Source: Amphibalanus amphitrite (lineage: Eukaryota > Arthropoda > Thecostraca > Balanomorpha > Balanidae). From it: 64,000 bases of DNA. Below the pieces are notes generated by a model. The model had not been told where the DNA came from. It did no database searches and was given only the letters and a program-made list of their open reading frames with translations. Location: the NCBI RefSeq assembly GCF_019059575.1, contig NW_024882195.1, forward strand, positions 330,473-394,472. The letters are read 5' to 3'. Shown in pieces: positions 52,801-62,859 of this stretch. Position 1 is the first letter of the stretch. Each line of letters begins with the position of its first letter. The position numbers and the translations under genes are program-made.

Positions 52801-55320
52801 TCAGGTCGAGTAAATCGCTTGGAATTTGACTGCGCGGATAAAGGAAAAGATGTTGCCAGATAAAACCCAGGGTGACTCGTCACCCAGCAGGTGGCGGACA
52901 GTGGTACCCGGAGCGATGCGGCCGAGGTAGCGCGTCCGGTCTGGTTCTAAAAGTGGACAAGATAAGAGCACGTGAGCGACGGTAAGAGGCGCGGAACAAC
53001 CGTTGCAAATGGCCTGCTCGTCTCCGCGGAGGAGGTGGCCATGCGTGGCATATGTATGGCCGATTCGGAGCCTGCACAAGATCACCTCGTTGGACCGGTT
53101 GTCTTGCAAGCAAGACCTCCATGGCTCCAAAGTCGGCTTCACCTCACGGAGCTTTCCGCCTCCACGTAGGCTCCACTCTGCCTGCCACTCAGAGAGAATG
53201 AAAGATCGCACAGCCGAATAAAGGTCACGCGCCGGCAATGGCAGACGTCGAGTGCAGGAGGCTGCGGCCGCGCGCCTCGCGGCCGCATCTGCCAGCTCGT
53301 TGCCGTGTATGCCGACGTGGCTGGGAATCCAGCAGAACTGAACAAATTTTCCCGATTGTTCCACTGACTGAAGTCGAGCTAAAATGTCTTGAACGATCGG
53401 GTCAACTGGATTAAAACTCCGTAACGCCAAAAGGCTACTTAGGGAGTCCGATAAAATCAAGTAAGAAAGGCCGTCCGACACCTCGATAAAACACAGAGCC
53501 TTCTCGATGGCGACTAGCTCAGATGAAAACACCGAGGCAAAAGAAGGTAGAGAGAATGAGCGGGTATCGCGACCTGCGATAAAAGCACATCCCACTCCCT
53601 CAGGTGTTTTTGATCCGTCTGTAAAAACGGTGTTAAAACCATCGTACAAGACGATGTGTTGCAAGGCCCTGACTCGCGCCTCACAAGGCAGCAAGTCATT
53701 CTTCTTAACTTCGGAGAGCGAGAGATCTACTTGAGGTTTTGCGTGTTTCCAAGGCGGAGAGGACGTACCCCAGCTACGTCGTACGACACGTAAACCTATG
53801 TTGGCTGCGGAGAAGAGACCTCTCATGCGCGCTCCAAAGCAGAGCGATTGTCGCGCTCTGTCAAGTCGAGTGTAGTAGGTGGAGAAGACGTACGGATACG
53901 TCGGATGCGTCGGGAACTGACGCAGTTTCAGCGCATAGCGCATCCCAAGCATCTGGCGGCGTAGGGATAGAGGCGGCTCGTGCGCCTCAGCAAGAAGGCT
54001 GCTGCTGGGCGAGGTGCGGAATGCTCCGGTGGCGACACGGATTGCAGCATGATGGACTGCGTCGAGGACCTTTTTGCTGGATTGGCTCGCTGAATCGTAG
54101 ACAAAAGAAGCGTAATCAAGCTTCGACCGAACTATCGATCGGTACAGGAGAAGAAGGGTCCTGCGGTCCGCACCATAAGATGTGCGAGCAACACATTTTA
54201 AAACGTTCAGGGATTTAAAACACCGTTCCCGAAGCGTTCTAAAATGTTCCTTATACGTCAAGCGACTGTCAAAATAAATCCCAAGAAACTTCGCCACCGG
54301 CCGAGTGGGAATCACCTGTCCGTAGAGCTTGATTCCCAAAGCAAGGTCGTCACAACGTCGGCGGCAAAAGTGCATTGCCACGGTCTTCGCTGTGGAAAAC
54401 CGAAGACCATTCTTACCGCTCCACCTCTCCAAACGTGTTACGGCGAGCTGCAGCTGTCTAGCCGCGTGTCGAGCGCTTGAAGCAGCAAACCAGATGGCAA
54501 AATCGTCGACAAAAAGCGATCTCCCGATGGAAACCGGGAGGTCGTCGACGATGTCATTGATTGCCACCGCGAACAACGCCACACTGAGCACCCCACCCTG
54601 GGGAACTCCGTTCTCCTGGGTAAAACTGCTCGAGAAATCACTGCCAACTCGGACTTTAAACCGACGACCCGATAAAAAATTCTTGATAAAGAGGCCCATC
54701 CGGCCGCGTATGCCGTACTTATATACTTTGGAAAGTATGCTGTGTCGTAAGACTGTATCATAGGCCGCCTCAATATCAAAGAACAGTGCTCCAAGGTGCT
54801 TCTTTTCAGTAAAACAGGTGCGTATCTCGGAATCAAGGGCTAAAATGTGGTCAACAGGGCTGCGGTGCTTTCTAAAACCGCACTGGGCGTTTGTAAAAAC
54901 ACCGTGATGTTCCAGAAACCAGCTAAAACGCACATTGACCATCTTCTCCATCAGCTTTGAAAGCGATGATGTGAGAGAGATGGGCCGATAATGGAGAGGG
55001 TCATGTCCCGACTTGCCAGCCTTCAAGATAGGAATGATAATGGCTTCCCGCCAGGTCTCAGGGAAGGTGCCAGTCTCCCAAAGCGAATTGAAGGTTGCTA
55101 GCAGCGCCTCGAGGGCAACTGTGGGGAGATGACGGAGCATGTCGTTGTGGACAGCATCCGGACCTTCTGAGACGCTGCGCAACGAGCTGATGGCAGACGT
55201 GAGCTCAGCCATAGAGAAAGGCTCGTTGTACACCGAATTTTCAGCTGTGCTGAAGTCCACGGCGGCTGGTGCAGGTCGTGAGGACGGCTCTCCTCGGCAG
55301 CGCTGATAGAGTGCACGGCC
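52801..55320 (-). CDS. ORF2 C-terminal part: RT, RNase H, zinc motif (copy B)
   Basis: From MDFSTAENSV, 819 codons are open. RT landmarks: FFDIEAAYD (Asp 162), GVPQGGVLS (218-226) and FVDD (250-253), where Phe replaces the usual Tyr. RNase H landmarks are VFTDGSKTPEGVGCAF, SSELVAIEKAL, LILSDSLSSL and WIPSHVGIHGNELADA. The end has CNGCSAPLTVAHVLLSC (CX2CX7HX4C). This copy shows what the left-edge copy A has lost. Its frame is separated from the N-terminal part by one extra T at about 55321-55322 (GGCCTTATCG against GGCCTATCG in copies A and C). Confidence 0.9.
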   Translation of the reverse strand, partial: GRALYQRCRGEPSSRPAPAAVDFSTAENSVYNEPFSMAELTSAISSLRSVSEGPDAVHNDMLRHLPTVALEALLATFNSLWETGTFPETWREAIIIPILKAGKSGHDPLHYRPISLTSSLSKLMEKMVNVRFSWFLEHHGVFTNAQCGFRKHRSPVDHILALDSEIRTCFTEKKHLGALFFDIEAAYDTVLRHSILSKVYKYGIRGRMGLFIKNFLSGRRFKVRVGSDFSSSFTQENGVPQGGVLSVALFAVAINDIVDDLPVSIGRSLFVDDFAIWFAASSARHAARQLQLAVTRLERWSGKNGLRFSTAKTVAMHFCRRRCDDLALGIKLYGQVIPTRPVAKFLGIYFDSRLTYKEHFRTLRERCFKSLNVLKCVARTSYGADRRTLLLLYRSIVRSKLDYASFVYDSASQSSKKVLDAVHHAAIRVATGAFRTSPSSSLLAEAHEPPLSLRRQMLGMRYALKLRQFPTHPTYPYVFSTYYTRLDRARQSLCFGARMRGLFSAANIGLRVVRRSWGTSSPPWKHAKPQVDLSLSEVKKNDLLPCEARVRALQHIVLYDGFNTVFTDGSKTPEGVGCAFIAGRDTRSFSLPSFASVFSSELVAIEKALCFIEVSDGLSYLILSDSLSSLLALRSFNPVDPIVQDILARLQSVEQSGKFVQFCWIPSHVGIHGNELADAAARRAAAASCTRRLPLPARDLYSAVRSFILSEWQAEWSLRGGGKLREVKPTLEPWRSCLQDNRSNEVILCRLRIGHTYATHGHLLRGDEQAICNGCSAPLTVAHVLLSCPLLEPDRTRYLGRIAPGTTVRHLLGDESPWVLSGNIFSFIRAVKFQAIYST

Positions 55321-56575
55321 TTATCGTCTCTGCGACGTCTGAAGGGTGAGATATGTCCGTGTTGCTCACTCTTAAAACCGGAAGCGGAACAGAGCTGAAC
55401 CGGCCTTCAATGCGCTTCATGCGTGCCCATATTTGGGTCGTAGGAGTAAAACGGTTTAAGGAACTTACGTAAGTGCGCCATGAAACAGCCTTTGCCTCCT
55501 TTAAAACGCGTCGGGCAAAAGCCCGCGCTCTCTTAAAAGCGATGAGGTTCTCAGTAGTACTACTCCGGTCAAACTTTCTAAAAGCGCGCTTCCTGGCACG
55601 AATCGCATCTCCGCATTCCTTGGTCCACCACGGGACCGGAGGACGACGAGGCTGACTCGACGTCTTGGGTATGCACCCGTTTGCGGAGTCAATGAGTAAA
55701 CATGTAAAATCCTCTGTAGACATCACAGAGGGGTCGGCTCTGGATAACACAGAAGCCTCTACAGCGGCCTGGAATTCGCCCCAGTCGGCTTTCCGAACAT
55801 TCCACCTAGGTGGACGGTTGCCTGACACTGGGGACTCCTGGTGCTCCAGCCACACTGGGAAGTGGTCGCTCCCGAGTGGGTCGTCATGGACGGACCAGGT
55901 AAAAAGCTGAGCTAGCCGCGGACTGACTAAGCTCAGGTCCAGAGCCGATGTTTGACCGGAGGGTGTTGTAAAATGGGTGCGCTGTCCTGTATTTAAAATA
56001 CACAGCGCCTCATCGCGAATAAAAGATTCTAAAAGTCGACCACGAGTGCCAGTCGTGTCGCATCCCCACGCCAGGCTATGGGCATTAAAATCGCCGACTA
56101 CCAGGACCGGAGGTGGAAGCTCATCGACAAGTCGATGCAGCTCAACCACCGGGAGCGCTATACCTGGTGGAAGGTATAAAGAACAAACTGTCAGCTCCCG
56201 GTGGTTGAAATCAACTCTAGCGGCTACCGCCTGCAGAGGAGTCTGCAGCGGAACCTGACGTGTGGGCACACTGTGGTGCACTGCCAAAAGTACACCTCCA
56301 TGGGCAATGGTCGGGGTGTCTAAGTCTCTTCTAAAAACAGAGTAACCCTTGATGGCAAAGGTAACGTTTGGCGCTAGCTTGGTCTCCTGGAGACCTAAAA
56401 CAAGGGGTGTGCGCCAACGGATAAGAGACTGTAGGTCCTGGTAGTTGGCCCGGAGGCCTCTACAGTTCCACTGTAGAATAAAAGGCGTGGTTAAAAAGGC
56501 GCAAAAAGGGCGCGTATAACATGAGGCAAAGGCGCACACAGATACCTGACTGACCACAAAAAAGGTAAAAAGCAC
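55321..56575 (-). CDS. ORF2 N-terminal part: APE-type endonuclease (copy B)
   Basis: It starts like copy A with a hydrophobic leader and then LQWNCRGL (Asn 37), LQETKL (Glu 64), GDFN (Asp 162, Asn 164) and GSDHFP (236-239). After the nuclease comes the PRRPPVPWWTKECGDAIRAR linker shared with families 2 and 3. The +1 frameshift near 55321 ends the useful frame; the few codons beyond it are out of phase. No TGA is present at the site of copy A's nonsense mutation, so the two copies were disabled independently. Confidence 0.88.
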
Positions 56576-56656
56576 CGAGAGAAATGCACCTGGTAAAAAA
56601 GCGCAATAGCGCGAAAAAGATAAAAGGATAAAAGAGGAAATGACTAGACTGAAGGA

Positions 56657-58372
56657 CTAGACTAGGTCCTCTAACTCCGAGGAGGCGCTCCCCCCGTAGC
56701 GGATACGGGGGTGCCCTGAGCCCTCTCGGTGAAGCCTCCCTTCAGCAGAGGCAGATCGGGCATGGCTCGGGCCCGGCTGGGGCCTTTTCGACCGGGGGGC
56801 GTCGCCCTCCGAAGGTGACCAGCTCGGGGGCGTCTGCCGCTTGGCGAGGCGCCCTGGAGCCGCGGAGGGCTGTTGCCGCCCCGACGGGGATGTCGAGGCG
56901 GCGGCCTGTGTCCTCGACACAGGCGTCTCTGGCAGCGGCGGTGGTGGCCGCCGCTGCGGAGGTGGAGGAGGCGGCGGGGGACCCATGATGGGCCGAGTCC
57001 CCGCCTGAGGTGTCTCCGGGGTGTCAGCGGCAACAGCCGCATTGGCACTCCCGGAGGCGGAGTCGGCAGACGAGGCTTCCTTAGCCTCGAGGGCCTTCTG
57101 GACGAGGCGAGCCCTCCTCGCCTCGCGTGCCTTCCTCTCCTCCTCCCCCCGCCGCAGCGCCTCCTGCACCGCCGTGGGCGGTCGGGGGCGGGGCGGGGTG
57201 GGTGGCGCCTTACCCTGCGCCGGGGGGCGCCGACCACCCTGTCGGCGCTGGACGACGGCCCAGCCGTCTCCATCACCGTTCGCGGCTGGAGCGGGACTGG
57301 GTGGACCCCACACTGACTCTAGAGCAGCCTGCTCTGTGTTGCTCGGCGGCGCACGAGGCGCCGTGGTGTCCGCTGAGTCACCAGTGGCTACGACGGTGAG
57401 GCCGAATCGTTTGAGAAGCTGCACGAGCTGCGCTACACTCATCTGGGAGGCATCGGTAGAGTTTGTGACTCTCACCTTCTGGGCATACGAGGTCTTCGGG
57501 TGACTCTGGTTGTACACCTCCCGGGCCTCTTTGAAAGACAAATTTCTGGTAGCCTTGATGGTCATGATCTCTTTCTCCTTGACGTATGCAGGGCAAGACC
57601 TATCATACGCGGAGTGCGGCGTCTGCCCCTCTCCGCAGTTGACGCATCGGGGGGTCTCCGAGTCACAGGTTTCGTCAGTGTGGTCCTGCGAAGCACACTT
57701 GGAGCACGTGGGTCTTCCTCGGCAGTTGTCCTTTGTGTGGCCGAAACGTTGGCAGCGGAAGCAGCGCATGGGCGCTGGGACGAAAGGCCGCACGCGAACC
57801 TTCACGTAGCCCACACGAATCTCACTCGGCAAGTCAGTGGAGTCAAACGTCAGAATGATGTTGTTGGTCGAGACCGTGCCTCTCTTCGTCATGATGCGGC
57901 GAGCCGCTGTCACGCCGAAATCGGCGAGCCCGTCCGCAATGTCCTCGTCGCTCACTCCCCTCAGGTCGAAACAGTTAATGACCCCTCGTGATGAGTTCTT
58001 AGAGCGGTGGGGCTCCACTGTAAGCGGGATGGAGACGAGCCTCCGGCCGGATGCCCGTCCCTCGGAGAATACGAAGCGAGTAGCGTCCAACGCTTTCGCC
58101 GCCTCCTCGCTTTTCCTGAATTCGACCTCCAGCGCGCCATCACGCATCCGGTCACAACGAACGATCGAACCAAACCGGTCGCAGCCATCCTTCCGCTGGA
58201 AGGGCGTCAAGGAGCTCAGCTCCCTGTCGGCGCTCCGGAAGATGAGGATTTTTGGATTTTTCGGTCTTGGATCGTGCAGCGTTCGCCCGTCAGCCGAGGC
58301 CGGCGGGCGAGAGACGGCCGAAGCCGAAGGATTGGTAAGAGTGGGGGAAGGGGGGTTGGTCGAGTTATCCAT
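56657..58372 (-). CDS. ORF1 gag-like protein (copy B)
   Basis: 571 codons, the same length as copy A, with identical zinc knuckles (204-217, 223-236, 243-260) and Pro-rich tail. Visible differences include Asp/Val at about residue 20, Val/Ala in APRVPP against APRAPP, and a few near the end (for example SESDVP against SEGDAP). The frame is intact. Confidence 0.9.
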   Translation of the reverse strand: MDNSTNPPSPTLTNPSASAVSRPPASADGRTLHDPRPKNPKILIFRSADRELSSLTPFQRKDGCDRFGSIVRCDRMRDGALEVEFRKSEEAAKALDATRFVFSEGRASGRRLVSIPLTVEPHRSKNSSRGVINCFDLRGVSDEDIADGLADFGVTAARRIMTKRGTVSTNNIILTFDSTDLPSEIRVGYVKVRVRPFVPAPMRCFRCQRFGHTKDNCRGRPTCSKCASQDHTDETCDSETPRCVNCGEGQTPHSAYDRSCPAYVKEKEIMTIKATRNLSFKEAREVYNQSHPKTSYAQKVRVTNSTDASQMSVAQLVQLLKRFGLTVVATGDSADTTAPRAPPSNTEQAALESVWGPPSPAPAANGDGDGWAVVQRRQGGRRPPAQGKAPPTPPRPRPPTAVQEALRRGEEERKAREARRARLVQKALEAKEASSADSASGSANAAVAADTPETPQAGTRPIMGPPPPPPPPQRRPPPPLPETPVSRTQAAASTSPSGRQQPSAAPGRLAKRQTPPSWSPSEGDAPRSKRPQPGPSHARSASAEGRLHREGSGHPRIRYGGSASSELEDLV

Positions 58373-59111
58373 GCGAGTGTGCTTGGTCTCCGCCAGCTCG
58401 GCCGCCGACGCTCCGCAACGGCGCCGCTACAAGGCCTGGGACGGCCGAGCTGACTGTACGGGACTTGGCGGCACCTTCCGAGGGGGAGAGAGAGGCTCAC
58501 CACCCCCCCACGGTCGGATACCGCCTCCTCCCTTGACGCCTAGCCGAGTCACCGCCAGGGGCAGCGACAGATCAGCCCCACCGACGGAGGACGAGCACAA
58601 GTGCCCGAACCCCGCCGGCGACACCTCTCCGACACCACCCCCGGCGGCATCACGACTGGGAATGGCTCCTCAAGTGCGGCGCCCCACTGAGTGTCCCGCC
58701 CTTACAGAACTCAGGGCCAAAGAGGCGTGTTGCCCAGCCACCGCGACTGGCTCCGCACGGTGGGGGCTCAACCTCCAGGATCCCGTTGTCCTGGGGTACG
58801 GGTCGGCTCGCCTAGCCTAGTAAAACCGGCTGGTACCCGAGGGGACGCCACTCCCCTTACACTAGCCCAACTCGGCTGTGTTCCTGCGGGTGCAAAAACA
58901 ACGAAAAAGGGGTAGGAAAGGAATCAGAAGGCTGTGATCGAAAGAAACGCGGACATCCGGTGAAAAGCAAAGCAAAAGCAAACAAAGACCGCTCAAGAGA
59001 AACAAAACCACGAAAACCAAGAAAAGTCGGGCCGTACCATCTGTCCATCCAGCGATCAAAGCAAGTCGTAAGCCAGCACAGGTCAAGCTGGGGCCTTCGC
59101 CACCGAAACGA

Positions 59112-61284
59112 GAAGAAACTTCGCCACCGGACGAGAAGGAATCACCTGTCCATAGAGCTGGATTCCCAAGGGAAGGTCGCCGCAGCGGCGGGCGGCAAAA
59201 GTGCATAGCGACGGTCTTCGTTGTTGAAAAAACGAAGACCGTTGTCACGACTCCATCTCTCCAACCGCGTCACTGCAAGCTGCAGCTGTCTGGCCATATG
59301 CCGAGCGCTTGAAGCGGCAAACCAAATGGCAAAATCATCCACGAAGAGCGATCTACCGATCGAGACCGGCAGATCATCAGCGATGTCATTAATCGCCACT
59401 GCAAGAGAGCCACACTAAGCACCCCGCCCTGGGGAACTCCGTTCTCTTGAGTAAAACTGCTCGAAAGACTACTGCCAACTCGGACTTTGAACCGACGACC
59501 CGATAAAAAGTTCTTAATAAAGAGGCCCATCCGGCCGCGTATGCCGTACTCGTGTACTTTGGAAAGTATTCTGTGTCGTAACACTGTATCATAGGCCGCC
59601 TCAATATCAAAGAACAGTGCTCCAAGGTGCTTCTTTTCAGTAAAACAGGTGCGTATCTCGGTGTCGAGGGCTAAAATGTGGTCAACAGGGCTGCGGTGCT
59701 TTCTAAAACCGCACTGGGCGTTTGTAAAAACACCGTGATGTTCCAAAAACCAGCCAAGACGCACATTGACCATCTTCTCCATCAGCTTTGAAAGCGATGA
59801 TGTGAGAGAGATGGGCCGATAGTGGAGAGGGTCATGTCCCGACTTGCCAGCCTTCAAGATAGGAATGATAGTGGCTTCCCGCCAGGTCTCAGGGAAAGTG
59901 CCAGTCTCCCAAGCGAATTGAAGGTTGCTAGCAGCGCCTCGAGGGCAACTGCGGGGAGATGACGGAGCATGTCGTTGTGGACAGCATCCGGACCTTCTGA
60001 GACGCTGCGCAACGAGCTGATGGCAGACGTGAGCTCAGCCATAGAGAAAGGCTCATTGTACATCAAATTTTCAGCTGTGCTGAAGTCCACGGCGGCTGGT
60101 GCAGGTCGTGAGGACGGCTCTCCTCGGCAGCGCTGATAGAGTGCACGGCCTATCGTCTCTGCGACGTCTAAAGGGTGGGATATGTCCGTGTTGTTCACTC
60201 TTAAAACCGGAAGCGGAACAGAGCTGAACCGGCCTTCAATGCGCTTCATGCGTGCCCATATCTGGGTCGTAGGAGTAAAACGGTTTAAGGAACTCACGTA
60301 CGTGCGCCATGAAACAGCCTTTGCCTCTTTTAAAACGCGACGGGCAAAAGCCCGCGCTTTCTTAAAAGCGATGAGGTTCTCAGTAGTACTACTCCGGCAA
60401 ACTTTCTAAAAGCGCGCTTCCTGGCACGAATCGCATCTCCGCATTCCTTGGTCCACCACGGGACCGGAGGACGACGAGGCTGACTCGACGTCTTGGGTAT
60501 GCACCCGTTTGCGGAGTAATGAGTAAACATGTAAAATCATCTGTAGACATCACAGAGGCGTCGGCTTGGATAAAACCGTGGCCTCTACGGCGGCTGGAAT
60601 TCGACCCAGTCGGCCATTCCGAACATTCCACCTAGGTGGACGGTTGCCTGACACTGGGGACTCTGGTGCTCCAGCCACACTGGGAAGTGGTCGCTCCCGA
60701 GTGGGTGTCATGGACGGACCAGGTAAAAAGCTGAGCTAGCCGCGGACTGACTAAGCTCAGGTCCAGAGCCGATGTTGACGGAGGGTGTTGTAAAATGGGT
60801 GCGCTGTCCTGTATTTAAAATACACAGCGCCTCATCGCGGATAAAGATTCTAAAAGTCGACACGAGTGCCAGTCGTGTCGCATCCCCACGCCAGGATATG
60901 GGCATTAAAATCGCCGATACCAGGACCGGAGGTGGAAGCTCATCGACAAGTCGATGCAGCTCAACCACCGGGAGCGCTATACCTGGTGGTGGTATAAGGA
61001 GCACACTGTCAGTTCCCGGTGGTTGAAATCAAACTCTGGCGGCCACCGCCTGCAGGGAGTCTGCAGCGGCACCTGGCGAGCAGGTACGCTGTGGTGAACC
61101 GCCAGAATCAACCTCCATGGGCAATGGTAGGGGTGTCCAGGTCTCTTCTAAAAACAGAGTAGCCCTTGATGGCAAAGGTAACGTTTGGCGCTAGCTTGGT
61201 CTCCTGGAGACCTAAAACAAGGGGTGTGCGCCAACGGATAAGAGATGTAGGTCCTGGTAGTTGGCCCGGAGGCCTCTACAGTTC
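59112..61284 (-). pseudogene. Family 1 LINE copy C: ORF2 RT and endonuclease, with many small deletions
   Basis: Minus strand: FVDD region at about 59340, the RT fingers and the endonuclease back to the ATG-side LQWN region near 61270, all aligned to copies A and B. From about 60400 onwards at least ten single-base deletions appear against both copies (for example GAGTAATGAG for GAGTCAATGAG near 60520). The RT part before that is much cleaner, with a few small deletions. RNase H is missing; at 59094-59112 the sequence meets copy B. Confidence 0.8.
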
Positions 61285-61773
61285 TCGAAACTCTACCGAT
61301 GCCTCCCAGATGAGTGTAGCACAGCTCGTGCAGCTTCTCAAACGATTCGGCCTCACCGTCGTAGCCACTGGTGACTCAGCGGACAACGGCGCCTCGTGCG
61401 CCGCCGAGCAACACAGAGCAGGCTGCTCTAGAGTCAGTGTGGGGTCCACCCAGTCCCGCTCCAGCCGCGAACGGTGATGGAGACGGCTGGGCCGTCGTCC
61501 AGCGCCGACAGGGTGGTCGGCGCCCCCCGGCGCAGGGTAAGGCGCCACCCCCCGCCCCGCCCCCGACCGCCACGGCGGTGCAGGAGGCGCTGCGGCGGGG
61601 GGAGGAGGAGAGGAAGGCACGCGAGGCGAGGAGGGCTCGCCTCGCCAGAAGGCCCTCGAGGCTAAGGAAGCCTCGTCTGCCGACTCCGCCTCCGGGAGTG
61701 CCAAAGCGGCTGTTGCCGCTGACACCCGGAGACACCCGAGGCGGGGACTCGGCCCATCATGGGTCCCCGAGCG
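61285..61773 (+). pseudogene. Inverted ORF1 piece of LINE copy C
   Basis: ORF1 sequence now on the plus strand: STDASQMSVAQLVQLLKRFG through RRGEEERKAREARRARL to the GTRPIMGP region, about residues 305 to 465 of ORF1, with several small deletions. It is joined at 61284/61285 to the start of ORF2 in opposite orientation. Inversion of the 5' part with loss of intervening sequence is what twin priming produces in LINE insertions. Confidence 0.75.
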
Positions 61774-62190
61774 CCAGCTCGAGCTAGAGGCGACATCGGC
61801 ACAAAACGCGGGTGGAGGCGCGGCGCTCGGCGATCCGTTGGATGACCCAGATGCGAGACGCCCTGGAGGGGACTGGGGAGACGGCGGCCTAGTCGACCCG
61901 GAGAGCTAGCTCCCACCTTTAGGCAGGTTCTTTCGTTACCGCGGGGCTGATGCACGGACAGCGGACCAGGTCTATTCACAGCTGACCGTCGTGAATTCGA
62001 GAATGCGCGGCGCCAACCGAGCGGGTCCTACGCCGCCGTCAGGCTGGCGGGCATAAAGGTCCACACTAAAAATCGGAAAAGTCAATTTAGCTGAATCTTT
62101 CAAACTAGAGGCCGCACGAGCTAAAGTGAATATTCACGTGAATCTACATTAATTTTCTACAGCATCAGGTCCGGAAATTATTTACTCTCC
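61774..62190. other. No gene recognised
   Basis: GC-rich at first, then AT-rich. Only short frames without motifs. Confidence 0.4.
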
Positions 62191-62815
62191 AACAATGTCG
62201 GCACTAGACGGACTAAACAAGACAGAGTGCAGAAACGTTATGGACGGCTTTACGCTGACCACTGGCGTAAGGGGAAAGCATAGAGCGTAAAACGCTTCGT
62301 GGCCATGGGGGATACCAAAATCAACTATATACGAAATTTTGAAGAGGTGTGACGACGGCATCTCCATGAAAAGAAAAACTGGTGGGGGTCGAACGCCCAA
62401 GAAAATGGGCCCAGAAAGCTTGAGGCCCTTAAAGAGTACTGAAGGAGAACTTAGGTCACTCTCAGTCTCGTGCGGCCGCAAAATTTAAACGTAACACAAC
62501 AGCATGTGTCGAAAATACTGAAAACAAGGACGGCAATGAAATATCGACGGCGCACAACTGTCCCTTTGGTACGGAAGCTCAAAACAGCAGCAGCAAACAG
62601 TGTGGGGGACGCCTAAGGAAAATCTTGCTAAAGCCTGGAGTAATGGCCGCCATCTCGGAACAGGGCATCAGTGGCCCCTAATCGCATATCGAATGAACAA
62701 AAATGAATGCTGCAACTAACAGAAAGAGTGCATGCCACGACTTGACAAGTTTATCGAGAAAAAAATCACAACAAAAAGCGTGGTATTTTGGCCAGATCTT
62801 GCATCCGCTCACTAG
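62190..62815 (+). pseudogene. Tc1/mariner-type transposase remnant
   Basis: Plus-strand pieces: MSALDGLNKTECRNVMDGF, YEILKRCDDGISMKRKTGGG, RTPKKMGPESLRPLKSTEGE (N-terminal helix-turn-helix and basic linker), then, after a deletion, CMPRLDKFIEKKITTKSVVF and WPDLASAH, the second catalytic Asp region of maT/DD37-41D-like mariners. The first and third catalytic residues are not seen. Several stops and frame changes. It is unlike the intact DD41D transposase at 37 kb (which has FQQDGASCHT), so it is another lineage. Confidence 0.6.
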
Positions 62816-62859
62816 AACCTCACAGAGAGACTGAGGTTTATCCACATTGAAGCCCTGCT

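Larger units (their letters stand above)
52578..59094 (-). mobile_element. I-like LINE, family 1, copy B (3' end complete)
   Basis: Minus-strand element ending in an (AAAC)n tail, seen on the plus strand as TTTGTTTGTTTGTTTA at 52580-52595. It carries the 5' UTR, ORF1 and the whole of ORF2 including RNase H and zinc motif, with one frameshift in ORF2. Identity to copy A is close to complete in ORF1 and high elsewhere, so both are recent. At the 5' side (about 59094) it passes abruptly into copy C sequence, and no target duplication is visible. Confidence 0.9.
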
